DNA of 64,000 nucleotides from assembly GCA_034670405.1 (NCBI GenBank), contig JAXDDX010000043.1, positions 3,054,501 to 3,118,500 of the forward strand, given 5' to 3'. Position numbers and translations under genes: made by a program. Positions 1 to 35,215 of the stretch are shown here, piece after piece. This stretch comes from Hoplostethus atlanticus (lineage: Eukaryota; Chordata; Actinopteri; Trachichthyiformes; Trachichthyidae). Below the pieces are notes generated by a model that was not told where the DNA came from, did no database searches, and saw only the letters and a program-made list of their open reading frames with translations. Position 1 is the first letter of the stretch. Each line of letters begins with the position of its first letter.

Positions 1-309
1 TGATCCTGGTCCACCAGTTCAGTGTTTACAGCTGGTCCATACTTTTTTGTCCAGCTAAAAAAATCATCTGTCATCTCTTTTATCCTCAGTTTGATTTTTT
101 TGTTGTTTGTTTTGAGGCAAGATGCTTTTATTTTTATTTCACCTGCACAGATTACCGATTGCATCTTTCAGTTTTTATCATCATCACATATTCACTGTGT
201 GCTTGTTTAATCCTTGTGCTTCTATGTTTTATCTCTGTGCAAAAACATAAATGTCAATGGGAGCTTTTAATTTGGCGACTGCGTTTTTAGTATTGGCGGT
301 GGTACTCAC
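1..309 (-). other. atp13a3 intron (partial)
   Basis: Intronic DNA following the donor at 304-309. I see no exon or repeat; the following exon is outside the window. Confidence 0.7.
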
Positions 310-21783
<21,474 letters not shown>

Positions 21784-22466
21784 GCTGCAGACAAGTTCGC
21801 CAAGCACCCTGCGCAGTCACTGCAAACAGGACAGACGAGATGTCAGGTCAGGGAACAGAGAGAATAAACCACTACCAATCAACCACTGTGAGAGAAAAAT
21901 ACAGGACATCACAACCTGAGAGTTGAATCTCCCAGGGGGTCACAAATGATTTTTGATGGGGAGTCACAAGATGGAATGTGGACAAATATATTTCATATTT
22001 CTAATACAAAAATGTTAATGTTCAAAATATCATGATTATGATAAAGGCCTTTTTCTTGTGAAAATATAGATATTTGCAGCATCTGCTTCTTCTTCCAATA
22101 ATAATGAAACAGGAAACATCAAAATAATCATTTGGTGTCAAAGTTCACCATTCCCCATATCTAAAGGAAAAGGAGGAAGAGTTCTAACTGTATATACAAA
22201 GTGCAGCAACAGCTAACCAAAGATCAGGGATCCATTAGATCAGCTCAGGACACTCCCAATCACAAGCATGCACAGCACTGCTCAGACAGCTGCTTGAACT
22301 CACAACACCTGAGACTCATGTACACACACAACACACACACACCACATACACCACACACAGGGCCGAGTCATCAAATGTGTGTGTTACCCAATATCCCGTG
22401 CGTCCCCGCTCTCCTTCACTCAGCTGTCCCCCAGGACCAGCCAGCTGCCAAGGGAGGGAGACTGTC

Positions 22467-22468
<2 letters not shown>

Positions 22469-22542
<74 letters not shown>
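22469..22542. repeat. (GT)n microsatellite
   Basis: About 74 bases of pure TG. Confidence 0.95.
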
Positions 22543-22543
<1 letters not shown>

Positions 22544-22728
22544 CAGTGATCTTGATAGAGAGGAGTGTCTAGGTCAAAAGCAGAGCAGCCCCCCTGGAAG
22601 CATCAATCAGACCACGAGGGTGACAGCAGACCCGCAATAATTCAGCTAATTTAGAGTAAATTAGTGTTTCAGTCATTTAGCCAGGTAGTCCCGCTGAGAT
22701 TACACATCTCTTTTCCAAGAGAGACCTG

Positions 22729-23384
22729 GGGCCTCATTTATAAAACTTTGCGTAGATTCCATCCTAAAACGTTGCGTATGCACAAACCTCAGAATCTACT
22801 AACGCAAGAAAATATTCAGATCTATAAAACCGTGCGGCGCACACCTGTACGCAGTCTTCTCTTTATAAATACCCACCTGCGGTGAATTGTGCGCTTGTGT
22901 ACTCCTCCCAGTGTCCTCCCACTACTCCTCCCAGTGTCGTCCCACAATCATCCATAAATGGCCAATGCTAAATAGGTCATGAATATGCCGACGTTGTTAA
23001 GGAGCCTTTGTTGGACTATCAATGAGGGAAAGTGCGAGAGTGCGAGATCGAGGTGCTCATCACTGAGGTTGAGCGCCGTAAAGGTGTAGCTACTGTTTGG
23101 GGGCTCAGTAGAGGCATCTGGGCCACATTGTGGAGAACAGCACAAGCCCTAATAATCCGGCACACCTTAATAATAATAAACACTAGTTTAAGTTACAAAC
23201 TGCTTTAGAAGACAAAATAAAAATAGTAGACAAACTAACGATGAACAAAATGATAAAAACAATTTAAAAATTATTAAATTAAGTTATACAACATTGAGCA
23301 TAAGGAGCTACATATGAGACACGTCACTTAGTTCGGTTTCTCAGCCTGCTTGCTTTTCGTGGTGGTAAATACATTCCCCCCATT

Positions 23385-23472
<88 letters not shown>

Positions 23473-24099
23473 CGAGAGCGAGAGAGAGAGATGCAAGCCG
23501 CAAACTGCTGTTTCTACGCGCCTCCCCCTGCTGATTTTGACAGAGAATCGTTATCGTTCATAAATTCTCTGCAGTGCTCCGTTCTTATGTGAGTCTCTGA
23601 TTAATAAATGTATTCTTTGATTTTGAACAGTAGCCTCATGTTGTTGTTATTTAGCCTTTCTGAGGTTGTTGCATGGTTAAATCACTGAGTTTTATTTTAT
23701 GAAAAACTGCCCCCTCAGTCACTTCATCCTGGCGCCGGCCCGGTAAAATAATCAGTAAAATAAGAGTTAAGAGAATGCCTTTGTATAAAAATAGGTTTTA
23801 AGTAGTGGCTTAACAGATACAACAGACCACAATCCCTGTGAAAGCACACTTATAAAACTATGTTTTTAAGAGGACTGAGCTTTATTTTGTGATCTCCCCA
23901 TCGGGCGTCGCTGATTCCCGTGTCTGAAAAACTTTGCGGTGAGCTCTACGCATGGGTGAAAGGATGCGTAGAACTGCGCACCTTTTACCGCATAGAATTT
24001 TTCTATAAATCCCGACGTTTGCGGTAAAATATGCGTACGCACATTTCACCCCCGTTAACGCCACTTTTTTGTGCGTAGCAACCTTTATAAATGAGGCCC
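22729..24099 (-). mobile_element. PIF/Harbinger-like transposon remnant
   Basis: Ends are inverted repeats GGGCCTCATTTATAAA / TTTATAAATGAGGCCC, flanked by a 3-base CTG duplication (22726-22728 and 24100-24102). A CWG target is known for some fish Harbingers. At 23168-23019 on the minus strand a reading frame begins KVCRIIRACAVLHNVAQ, the C-terminal signature of HARBI1-type transposases, and runs to TGA. Most of the transposase is gone. A (GA)n array lies inside. Confidence 0.78.
23388..23490. repeat. (GA)n microsatellite
   Basis: About 100 bases of AG with a short GAGAGC variant block, inside the Harbinger remnant. Confidence 0.95.
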
Positions 24100-26194
24100 C
24101 TGGACAGGAATCAGTCATCGAGACAACAGGGTATCTTTGGGTTTCAGAAAGCCAAATGTAAGATCCTTTTAATGCTACTTGGAAATTAATTCAAAACAAA
24201 ATTAAAAAAGAAAATAAAGAAACAAAACTGTCAATTTTTCAGCCTATTTCTAACATAAGTATAAAATAAGTATGTGTATGTGAAAAAGGACAATATGACA
24301 ATATGAAATTAATTGTCAAGGAACATCAAGTCCATTTGTGTTTCATAAAGCAGAATCAATGGCTGGGGGCACCTTTTACTAACCCTGTCCTGTATTAGGA
24401 GTGGAAATGCAGCTCAAAGAAACCTGTCATTGCAAGGTGACAAAATAAGTTTAATAACTTTAGTTTATTAATGTATTTTAATCACTTTAAAACCATTTAA
24501 GGCCTTAGATTTATTTAAGACTTTTTAAGAACCCAGACACTCTGGACAAACAGAGCCAAGTATGTAATGTATGAAATAGACAACCATCAAACAGCAATAT
24601 ACACAAGCTAAGTCACAATCAAAATCACATGAAAAAGTTGAGTACAAGGTGAAAATGCACCATATGACTCAAAAACCAGTGATCTGGCAGTAGGCCAGCA
24701 GGACCAGAGGTCAGGCTGGCTGGCTGAGCAAAGCACAGACAACACATTCATCTCATCTCAGTATTTCACAACAAAACTCCTTCCTCTCCTTTCACTTCAA
24801 GCCGTTTGGTCTACGGGACACGGGACATAAAGATTGCCTCCCGTTGTCATTTCTCTCGTTAACCTCTCATATCCCAGAGCATTTCTAACTGATATCTACT
24901 AAGTGTCTTCTCTCTGCACCAATCTTTTGGTTTGGCGAGTCATGGATCGCACCATGCATTTCTACTATAGCATTTGCACCATTTGTTATCCTCAATGGTA
25001 TTACAACCTTTATACAACGGTCACCAATGAAATGAAAAGTGCTTGAACTAGTCTGTTGTATAACCATCATTAAGCCAGTGTTTTCAGAATAGGTAGGAAA
25101 TAGTGGAGATGTGACAATTTTCTTGTTTTGCTCTCATTGCATCCATCTTGATCATTTTACTGCACATCTTACTCTTCATTTTATAAACCAGAGACATTGA
25201 AAATACAAGACAAACTCATTCCAGAGCGATCTAAGCAGGTGTCATTTATAGCAGGATAGCTCTGAATGCTTTTTGTTGATCACTTCACAGACAGATAAGC
25301 GGTTGAGGAGAGGAAAGAAATGTCAGGTCAGCATAACGCACAGACCGAAGGAAGTGGAGGCGTGAAGTGAAGAAAAGTTCTCTAAGCCTCAGGTCATATA
25401 GATTTGGCTTCACATCTTTTATCATCCAATTGTTACTTTTAATAAACGATTTTGGCATAGTATTGATAACTATTAACATTACACACATTTAACTCAAATC
25501 TCTGTACAGTGTCACCTCAGAAGGAAAAGGACGACAGGCAAAGTAAAGAAAATCATCAAAAGAAAAGAGAAACGGCGCAAGACAAAAAGACTTAAAGAGT
25601 AAAGGACACGTCAGTGGACATTTTGAATTGGGTGAGCCATCGACATCACAGCCAGTCTAATCTTTCCATTCTGATTTAGCCTCTTTACCTTTATATTCTT
25701 TATAAAACAAGGGACCAGCAGACTTGATCTCCCTCTTCACTATTTAAACAGTAACTGCTCTCAGGACTTAAAGTGATGATCCAACAAACTCAAACATCAG
25801 CCTTGGTCAAATTAAGTGACTCAGTTCTGATATAAATAGATTGAAGGTGTATATGTGTGTGTATTATTTAATGTTGACCATGTGGCCAATGACCACAGGA
25901 CAGGTGAAAAGTGCCCATTTCTACCACAGCAACTAGCTACCCACCAAGTCACAGCGCATGGAGACAGATTTTTCTTAACTTTTTATTTTTCTATATTACA
26001 CAGTTCAAAGAGGAGAGAGCGAAAAGACCGAGAGAGAGGGGGGGGATGGCCAATGAATGACCAGATAACTGTGAAGCAGTGCTGTTAAAAGAGTTGACTC
26101 TGACAACAGCTCAGACATCACCGTTTCTATCCTAAAATCTGCGATCAATTGAGCGGTAAATAGATAAATGAATGAAAAATACTTCATTTATATA

Positions 26195-26275
26195 CTTATT
26201 TATATATATTATATATATAATATAAATAATATAAATAATAATAATAAATAATATAAATATATATATTTAATACTT
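26195..26275. repeat. AT-rich low-complexity tract
   Basis: ATA/TAA dinucleotide and trinucleotide repeats only. Confidence 0.8.
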
Positions 26276-28169
26276 TAATTATATTTTCTAAATGGAAGAA
26301 GTACACAAGAAAACTTTGATTCCCATTTATTAGTCACTGAGTTCTTTTCAAGAGGGGGAACTGAAACACACAGCTTCCCCCTGCTCTCACATGCCAATAG
26401 CAAACTGTTATCTCAGATCATTGGGTGAAGGATTTTCTGGAAGAATGTGACGCATACTTGTATATGAATGAATTTACTTTCTTGAGTGTGAATTTTATGG
26501 AAAGCACTAATAGAAAAAGACATGAAAACACTACTAAACAAAGTACGGGCTCTGGAGAAACTCTAGTATAGCACCATTCAGGCTAACATGACGCCAGCCA
26601 TATCTGGACAACTCTGTTCCTCAAATGCAGTTGGTGGATTGTCAAACATGAATGACTGCACACTCCCATTTAGAAATAAAGGCAACATGAGTAGAGTGTG
26701 AAAACAATGATCATCATGATTGGCTGGCACGGCACCCTGGTTAAAGAGACAGCACCTTCTTTTACTGCAGCTGAGCAAGAGTTAATAATCGAAGGTTGTG
26801 AGGAACATATCTTAACTAACAACACATTTTAACCCTGAAATCAAACACTGCCAAAGCCTCTAAAGAGAGAGCAGTCGTGGAAGAAATCCCTTCTGGACTC
26901 GACCTTTACCTTTCAAACACAAAAGGATCTTGGCGATGCCTCAATACATATTACCATTTGATCCTCCTCTCTTTGTAAAGGTGCTGCCATGTCTGGAAAT
27001 GGGTTCATGGGTGCGGTAACCTTAAAAAGGCATGGTCATAATACGGCTAATTCTGACTAAGCATGCAATTTTGCAGGTTTGATTTTGAGGAGTTGTTGCT
27101 CTGCTAAGTTAAACTAAATTTTAAACTTGTTTCAAGGAACAGAAATCCACAGGCTTTTGTCAAATTGCCAACAAACTTATCCAGTGAACGTATCCGTGTA
27201 CGAAGTCAGGAGTTAGGAGTTACAAATCAATTCATCCATCTGGCATGCTCAGGTTTCCAACATGCCAACACAAACTTTGGGTGGTGCGAGCACAGGCGGC
27301 GAATGGGTGGAGGCGCACGCAGGCAACGTGCCACGCTGGGTAGGCGGGCAGTAATAATAATAGAAAATAAATTTAAAAAAACATATCCGAAATAACAAAA
27401 GAGGCTGTTTCTGGCTTCTCTGTGCACGTGTTGGGTTTGGACGTCGTGAGTCCTAGACCCAGCTGAGAGCCAGAGAGGTGGTGGAAGGAAAAGGGTTAGC
27501 CTCCGCATGTCTACGATTAGCAATAGCATAAGTTGCACCATAGCCTAGCTGGTGTAAAATGTCATGCTGGCAGGACTCCTATTGAGTAAATGTATATCGG
27601 TACTGGATGGTGCACATGCACTAACAGACACACTCACACAACCACAGACAGCGATAACACTCTGCCTCTCTGCCTGAGCTACTACTACAGGATTAGGGAC
27701 TAATTGGAAGACATAAGAGGAGCCCTTGTGGTCACTGCTGACCAATACAATAATACCAGCCACTTGGTTCGCCGATTTACAGACACCCAAGCCCTGCCAT
27801 GAGTGGAGATGGGAAGCCTGAATTAGACAAGGGGTACCATGCTTGGAGAGCGATATCCTAACAGGTGTCATGCTGCGAGTCCCCAGAGAAGAGGCTAAAA
27901 CCTCCTGGAGAACGAGGTTCAGTTCACCCTCTACTGTGTCCTGAGCAATTTCACCACAGAAAGAGACACGCGTGCTTCTGGGGACTGGCTTTTCTGGAGG
28001 CCCAGACGGTTGGAAAGAAAAAAAGAGAGAGAAAACAAACACAGAGAAAGAGAGAAAGAGAGGGGAGGGCGGGCAGCGATTCACAGAGGCTTTTGGCAGG
28101 ACATGCTGTCGTAGCAACAATGGAGCGACACAAGACCTGGAGGAGGAGGGGTGGCAAGAGAGGCAGAGT

Positions 28170-28170
28170 G

Positions 28171-28197
<27 letters not shown>
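28170..28197. repeat. (AC)n microsatellite
   Basis: Short pure AC run. Confidence 0.85.
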
Positions 28198-28201
<4 letters not shown>

Positions 28202-29164
28202 AAGTGACAAATTAAATGACACAACTAGGGAGAGGTGCAGCTCTGTGACCCCAGCTATCTGCGTGGAGCGGTGGGACAGTGTGGTGGGACGGTGGCGGGA
28301 CACCGAGCCCACAGGTCCCTCCACTCCACCCCACCCCACCCCGTGCCACTGCCCCCCACCCGACCCCTAACTCTGATCTTATCTGCCCCCTGCACCCGGG
28401 CGTGCTCTTTCCCTGGCACACAGCAGGATATTTTGCTTGGGACCAAACCCTTCCTAGTATTTTACAACAGGAGCCCCCCCGGCCAGCGCTAGGCACTGGA
28501 CGCAGGGCGGCCAGAACCCTCCCTCCCCATTCTCTGCTGTGACTGGAAATGCTGGGGCTATTGCATCACGCACGCAAGCAGCCCTTCATAACAGCTTTGT
28601 CCTGTCGTTTGTTGTTTTGCTATAGTAACTTGTTTTTGCTGTACTAACTCAGGGATGACTAATGAAAAGTCTGGTCTGCAAAAAGGGACCTCAAAGTATA
28701 AAGCTGGTGTGTTGACTGAAACCAGAGCACATTACGCAGTTTGCCATGTTGGAATAATCTGTTCAGATAACAGACCGGTTTAACCTCGCAAGACCTCAGG
28801 GACACCATAATTACAGGCTCCAAACCAAGGAGAGGCCAAAGTTAAAGCTTGGCCAGTGACCAGCCAGACATCTTTCCTGGTTCCTGTCTCAAAACCCAAT
28901 ATGTCAGCCATTAACTAGGGGTGTAGCTAGGTGAACTATAAGTTAAAACACTAAGCCTCATGCAGGTGTACGGATGTGGGGCAAGGGTCACAAAATCAAT
29001 TAGTATCTAGTTGGATAAAACTGCTGTATTGGACTAACGGGGCATGAGTATTAAGGAATGTCTTAGTGAAGAGACCAAGAGTATAAAGTAAATACCTTGG
29101 AGCACGGTGGGAAATCACCACAAACCACCAGCCAAACTTTTGTTAGTATCAGCTGTGGTTGGTT

Positions 29165-29480
29165 GGTTTGTGTCTCAGGCTACGCCACACTACGGTTTTC
29201 AACCACCGAAAACGGAGCTTTCCGAAAACGCTCTCCCAAGTGGATAAATTTGAAAACGGCGACCTCACCTTGTAGTGTGGACGGTGAAAAACGGAGACTT
29301 TTGAAAAGTCTGCGATGCAAGAGTAAGTGGTCGGCCCAAGTGGTCTGCGCATGCCCATGGAAGAAAGTATGCGTTTTTGGTGGTTTAGTGTGGACAGCGA
29401 GCTTTGCGAAAACGCTAGACACAAAATCACCGTTTTCAACTTTAATCGGTGATTTGGAAATCTGCTCAAAAAATGCAGTT
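29165..29480. repeat. probable dispersed repeat of unknown class
   Basis: Repeated phrases such as GAAAACG and GTGTGGAC resemble a dispersed fish repeat. I could not find its ends. Confidence 0.25.
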
Positions 29481-29576
29481 GGCTGAAAAAATGGTGCAAG
29501 TGGCTATGAATCTCGGGATGATCTGTAGACAAAGAAAGCTAGTTTCCTGTCCTGCCCTGGAGATGTCATGTGAACC

Positions 29577-30874
29577 TAGGGGTGGGCGGTATAACGGTTG
29601 AACCGGTATACCGGTAGAAATCCGTGCCACGGTAGAGATTTGACTCTACCGGATGTACCGGTAGAAGGCTACTTTTAGGCTCTTTGAATGTAAAAATACT
29701 TTTTCAAATTTACAAACGTAACACACAAAGCTAGCGAACTGCGCGCTGCCATTTAGAGATAATAAACTAGTTTGTGGAAAAAGACGATGTGAAAAAGTGA
29801 GTAGTGCAACGTAAACTTCGACGTAAACAGACGCATGCTTTCTGAAGATGCATGGTGAAATGGAAGGCAGCGAGCATGATGCGGGAGCTCCCGTTCCCGA
29901 TGCAAACAAAGAAGAAGAATTAGTTAGAAAGAAAGGTGCTTCGTCCATCATCGGGACGTGGTTTGGGTTTAAAAAGTCGGACCTTGAGCAGAAAACTATT
30001 ATCTGCAAGCAATGTCGAGCAAGAGTTGTTGCCGGCGGTGGTAACACGAGCAATCTGTTTTATCACCTCAAAACAAAACATGTCCGCGAGTATGAAGAGA
30101 GTACTAGGATGCGCGCAGACACAAGCAGTCCCTCCGCAAGTGGTGCTAAACGAAAAACCACAATGCAGACGTCGCTAGCCGAGTGGCTATCCGTGGCTAT
30201 CCGTATGACCAAAAAAGCAAGCGGTGGAAGGACATTCCACATTCCATAACGGAGTACCGATGTAAGGACATGGTTCCTATACAAACAGGTTTAAGGCATT
30301 GATCAAAACACTGGATCCGAGGTATGTGATGCCAGGTCGAAAATACTTCAGCCAAACTGGAAAAAAGTTTGCATATAATGTGCTATTTATCTTTATAATT
30401 CTTTTCTTAGCATGTTGCCTAACCTTTGAAGTTTTTGTTATATACAGTAGAAGTTATTTGAAGTATTGGAATACTTGAAATTTACATTTTTATGTTTATT
30501 TATTTATTTTTATATTTCTTTGTATTGTTCAGAACCTATTTTAGAAAAAGGTTTGCATATAAGGTGCTATTTATATTTAATACAGTGCAGTTTTGCACAA
30601 TAAAACATTCATAAACACTTAAGTTCAATGTCAATTTTGTCGTAAATTTTGTCATAATATACAGATTACAGGATACTAATGGAAGAGCCCAGTAGAAACC
30701 TCATAGTTAACCCCCCGGGAATAAACTGTTACCATCCCAGAGTGCTCCTAAAGCATTTTTTTATTATTATTATTATTATTATAAGAAAAACAAATATACC
30801 GTGATATATACCGTTACCGTCCAAAATTCTAAATATACCGTGATATAAATTTTAGGCCATACCGCCCACCCCTA
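29577..30874 (+). mobile_element. non-autonomous hAT transposon
   Basis: Begins TAGGGGTGGGCGGTAT and ends ATACCGCCCACCCCTA. It is flanked by a perfect 8-base duplication TGTGAACC (29569-29576 and 30875-30882). Inverted ends of this type with an 8-base duplication define hAT elements. Inside are the BED-finger reading frame (separate entry) and a scrambled later piece of transposase near 30235-30340. The bulk of the transposase, including the catalytic domain, is deleted. Confidence 0.93.
29848..30249 (+). CDS. BED zinc-finger N-terminal part of hAT transposase (133 aa, intact frame)
   Basis: An open frame of 133 residues with a BED-type finger: ICKQC, then NLFYHLKTKHVREY, giving C-x2-C and H-x4-H spacing (residues ~52-82). 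It resembles the N-terminus of ZBED/hAT transposases, which bind the element ends. The frame is lost just after the domain (KKASGGRTFHIP is a frame-shifted tail). It lies wholly inside the hAT element in atp13a3 intron 1, on the opposite strand. I cannot tell whether it is expressed. Confidence 0.6.
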   Translation: MHGEMEGSEHDAGAPVPDANKEEELVRKKGASSIIGTWFGFKKSDLEQKTIICKQCRARVVAGGGNTSNLFYHLKTKHVREYEESTRMRADTSSPSASGAKRKTTMQTSLAEWLSVAIRMTKKASGGRTFHIP

Positions 30875-33800
30875 TGTGAACCAATGCAGCAAAAGGCCAC
30901 ACCTCCACGCTCAGCATTTCCAGGTGCTCCTACCTTTACAGCCTGGGCTGCAATGTCCCCAGGCGGTCCTCCTCCCCTCAGTTAGATTGCGCTCTCACCG
31001 CCTCAACCTGGATCCCTGGGAAAAGCACACACACACACAATGCACATTACATAACATACAGTCGACTGGACTGGATGAAAGAAGACCCCAACAGAGGGAT
31101 CTTCAGACTGAGGGAAAGAGAGTAGTGGTTAATATGTGTTGATGAAGGCCTGCTTAAAACCTGCTGGTGTCCAAAGACCTTCCAAGAACATACTCTCACT
31201 TTATTAGTTACTACTCAGTTTGAAGAAGGGTAGAGTGGCTATAAAAGGATATAGCCGGTCAGCAACCATGTTCAGGGAAGCTGTGGCATTCAAACAACAC
31301 TCACTTGGTATTAAGGGGCCTAATGTGTGCCAAAAAAAAAACACCTTCTCCACACCATTACATCATCGTCACCAGCCAGTATCGTTGACACCAAGCTAAC
31401 AGTACATTCTGACCCTGCCATCAGCACGCTTCATCTTCTTGTTCTTAGCTGAACCCAGGCTTGGTCTTCTGCTGCTGTAGCGCCACAGGGTTTGACAAGT
31501 TGCTCTGAGATGCCCTTCTGCACATCTGTCGTGCTAAGACGTTATTGCATACTTGTGGCCCACCCGTTAGCTTGAACAAGTCTCGCCATTCTCTTCGGAC
31601 CTCTCTCATCCACAAGGCGTTTTTGTTCACAGGACTGCTGCTGACAGTTGTTTTTAGTAAGATCTAACTCTAGTGCACAAAAATCCCAGCGGGGCAACTG
31701 TTTCCAACACATCTGGAACAAAAGATCACGCCACAATTGTTAATTTTTCGCTGTGGCGCATAAAGCTGTCTAATCTGTCAGCGATTTTGGAAAATGGCCA
31801 AGCGTCATGGAGGTTCTTTGCAATTTTAACAATGTGGTTTGCGTAAATAGTCAATTCCACAATCCACCAGCCACTGTGCCGGTGGGCAAAAAAGGTTAAG
31901 ATTCCTGCCCTGGTTATGAGGATGACAGGGGAAGCCAGTGTAGTTACTGGGATGTGGAGAACCCTGTGTGGGGCCTCTGAGAGTCAGCATGACCTCAGAG
32001 ATATTTACAGACTCCTCCATGGCCAGCCTAAAGCCGCATTGTTGCCCATCATTTGATTAGTCTGCCATTGTGTCTACTCAACCCTGGTTACTCTCTGTAG
32101 GGGGAAAAAAAACAACAACTGTGAGGGAGGCTGTTGATCCGTGGTCGGACCACAGAATTAGACCCGACCATCGTCTGTGTTGCTGGGACATATTTGTAAG
32201 CAGATTTCAAAAGAAAACCTCACTGGGTGCATGTGTGTCGTGCGACAGCTGAGCGGTTGAGACAGCAGCATGGATAGCTATTCGACTGGTCATTCCAAAC
32301 CTGTGAGCTACGCTACAACCACACAGCTCTGAGCAACATGGTTCATAGAAGATTTTCCACAAAAGGTCAAAAACAGGACTGGCTGTATGATGGAAAGGTG
32401 CAGCCCCACAATGCACAGTGATAACAAATAGACCTAATTTATTATCAATTTATTTGAATGGGACATCAGCTCTCTAGCTGATCAGCTGGCTTCATCTCTT
32501 TTACAGAGAATATAGTGACGTTAGGCTACTAGTCTTGCTAGTTAATGTTAGCAACTAAACCATTAACACAGCTTATAACATATACATACAGAGGAGCAGT
32601 GTTTATACAAAGTGAGGTATTATCTGTGTATGTACTGTATGCATTGTCTTACACTCATAAAATGATTTAGCTATATATACACACACACACACACACACGG
32701 ACATTCCATACATACATGGAAATGATGAAGAACCCAGAAGTATGTTCTCCCATTGTGCGGCTTCATCTAAATCAATTTACACATGAGAACATGATTCTGG
32801 GAGTTGTGTGGAAACTTGGAGTTTAAATGTGAAAATTATTTTTACCACACCATGACCAAGTTTGACAGCACCAAGTGTCTCACCCTGACTTGGTAGCTTG
32901 AGTTTGGCTGTCAAAAGACCAGTTGAAATAACTGAGAAGATCTAAAAAAAAAAATAAGCTTACAGTTTAAAATGTTAACCAGTGTCTTAACTTTCTTAGT
33001 GCCTTTTACCCAAATGTCACCCAGTGAGTTTGGTCTTGGAATGAATAACACAAGGGTGATGGCGGGATCATGTTTATGTATAACTTTACACGGTAATGCA
33101 AAATCTGCAAGGGGATGCGCAAGTGTCTCAAAACATCATGCATCTAAGGGATATAATTGGTCAGAAGTGCCTTTAAAAGCAATAGTAACAAATAGATCCC
33201 TTTGGAGGATGGCAGAGCCTTTTCTCAGAAACAGCAGCTCCCACACACTTTCCACAGATTTCACAAGAACCTGAACTTGAGCAAAGAAACAGTAGCCTAA
33301 CTCAGCAAAATGGTTGGCTAAGACTAGACATTTCTCTTTCTGTCCTGTTCTTCGACACACAGGGAGGAAAAAAGAACAATGAGCCATGACCTTATGACAG
33401 ACGTCTATAATTCATGGAAGCATTCAGAGGAAAAATTGTTTTGTTGCCATCATGCTCTCAGGTCAGTATGCTTTCTTTATCACTTCCCCTCCTAATCATG
33501 GGGCATTCTAGCCAGGCTTTGTTCCCCAACATGGTCCCATCCAACTGTATATCACCTGCCCTTCCTCTGCTCTCAGAATGGCCCAGGCCAGAACCTCTAC
33601 CTTTGTTTACAGCCTCCCCTCCACCCCTTATTACAGAAAACCCATCTGTAAATGTGTGATATAATTTTATTTTGCATTCATTTATACTTGCCGTCCCTGA
33701 GAGACAGCATGTGCACACAACCTTTTCTGCACGAGTTACGCCATTAGATACATGCCTCATCACCTGAACAGTTAAGCGACTAAATGGAAAAGTTTCCTTC

Positions 33801-34769
33801 ATCTCAAACCTCAGACACACTCAATTCAAGCTTGTTGAAACATGACTCACCCAGTCCAATTCACCTGTCAATGCAGAAAACATCCAGAGCTCTTACAGAT
33901 AATCCAGAAAATAGCTTAGAATAGATAGGCTGTATCAAAGACACTGCCCCCCCCCCAAAAAAAAAAAAATATATATATAGCAGAGGAAGAAATCCAAGAT
34001 TCTGCTGAGTTTTGAGATGTCACACGCAAACTTTATATCTCCAAGAGGCTAACTGCTGACGTTACTCGACTATCGTCCATCCAGGAGGAAGGGAGAGTCA
34101 ACCTGGATGAGATCAGAGAATGAGAGAACGAGTAAAAGAGGTCTACAAGGACTGCGATGACACGCTGGATTGAGGTGCCTATAATGTGGGCTGTGTCCTG
34201 AGAAAAACTCATGAGAAGAAAAATGGAGGATAAAGGGGGTGTAAAAAACACGAATCCTAGAGATCAAACGTGTGCCGAGTTCTAAGTCAGGCCACATGCT
34301 CTTGGATTAACAGTGGCATTGCTCGACAGCCTGGGAAAAAGTGCTGATACCACTGGCCAAGAGATTAGGCCACATTTTTACCAAACAGAGCTGCTTTAGG
34401 GCACAAAATGACCCTTAGGTATGGTCGATGTATAACAGATTAGTTAACTATTCAAGGTTCTTTATTGGCTTCGCCTCCTTCTTGATGATCAAAAGACGGA
34501 AACGCCCTCCGTATCAGGACAACCAACGGTGAATAACAACACAGATAAGCCTCTAAGCAAAAGTTTGAGGTGTACAGGCCATAACTATCAGAAGAATTAC
34601 AACCTGCCAAGTCATGAAAGTCATTAAAGATTTTTTTTAAATTACTTTGTTGATAAGGTGCATACAAGAAGGCAGATTTCTCCACCAGCTCAGGCTTCAG
34701 CCGTTGTAGCGAATGCTGATGTTTCTTTAGCGTGTTTTGTCTCAATGTCTGCTGCATTCCTGACCGAAA

Positions 34770-35215
34770 CTATTGCCAAGATGAAGCCCTTCATGTTCCC
34801 TGGACATACTTCCTACTAGATTCTTTAAGGAAGTATTTGATTGTTTTTGTCCATACATTGTAGCCATTATTAATAAGTCATTAGCTACTGGTATGATCCT
34901 CGCTTATTTTAAAAATGCAATTGATCAACCACTTCATAAAAAGCCCTGTCTAGACCCGACTCTCATTAAAAACTACAGACCAATTCATGCTACCCCTGGG
35001 GCATCATATGCAGACACAACATTAGTTTCCACTGTTATGCAGATGACACCCAGCTGTATCTCTCCATTAATCCAAGCAACATTAAGCAATTGAAAAGGAT
35101 AAAAGGATAATAAAAATTGGATGTCTCAAAACTTCTTGCAACTAAATGCAGAAAAGTCAAAAGTCATTATTGGTGCAGACACTTCAATTGCACATATCAC
35201 ACATCATCTTACCGC
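34770..35215 (+). mobile_element. L2-like LINE reverse-transcriptase fragment
   Basis: Readable pieces are LKEVFDCFCPYIVAIINKSL, then YFKNAIDQPLHKKPCLDPTL and NYRPI, then the reverse-transcriptase active-site block [13 protein letters not shown] near 35030. The core between NYRPI and YADD is missing and frames shift, so the copy is dead. Confidence 0.8.

Noticed and set aside
27545..28339. 264-residue minus-strand open frame in atp13a3 intron 1
   Set aside because: Includes a microsatellite-coded CVCVCV stretch, has no recognisable domain or splice context, and its composition looks like intron.
29097..29532. Overlapping 127-129 residue frames on both strands
   Set aside because: Probably inside a dispersed non-coding repeat; no domain seen.
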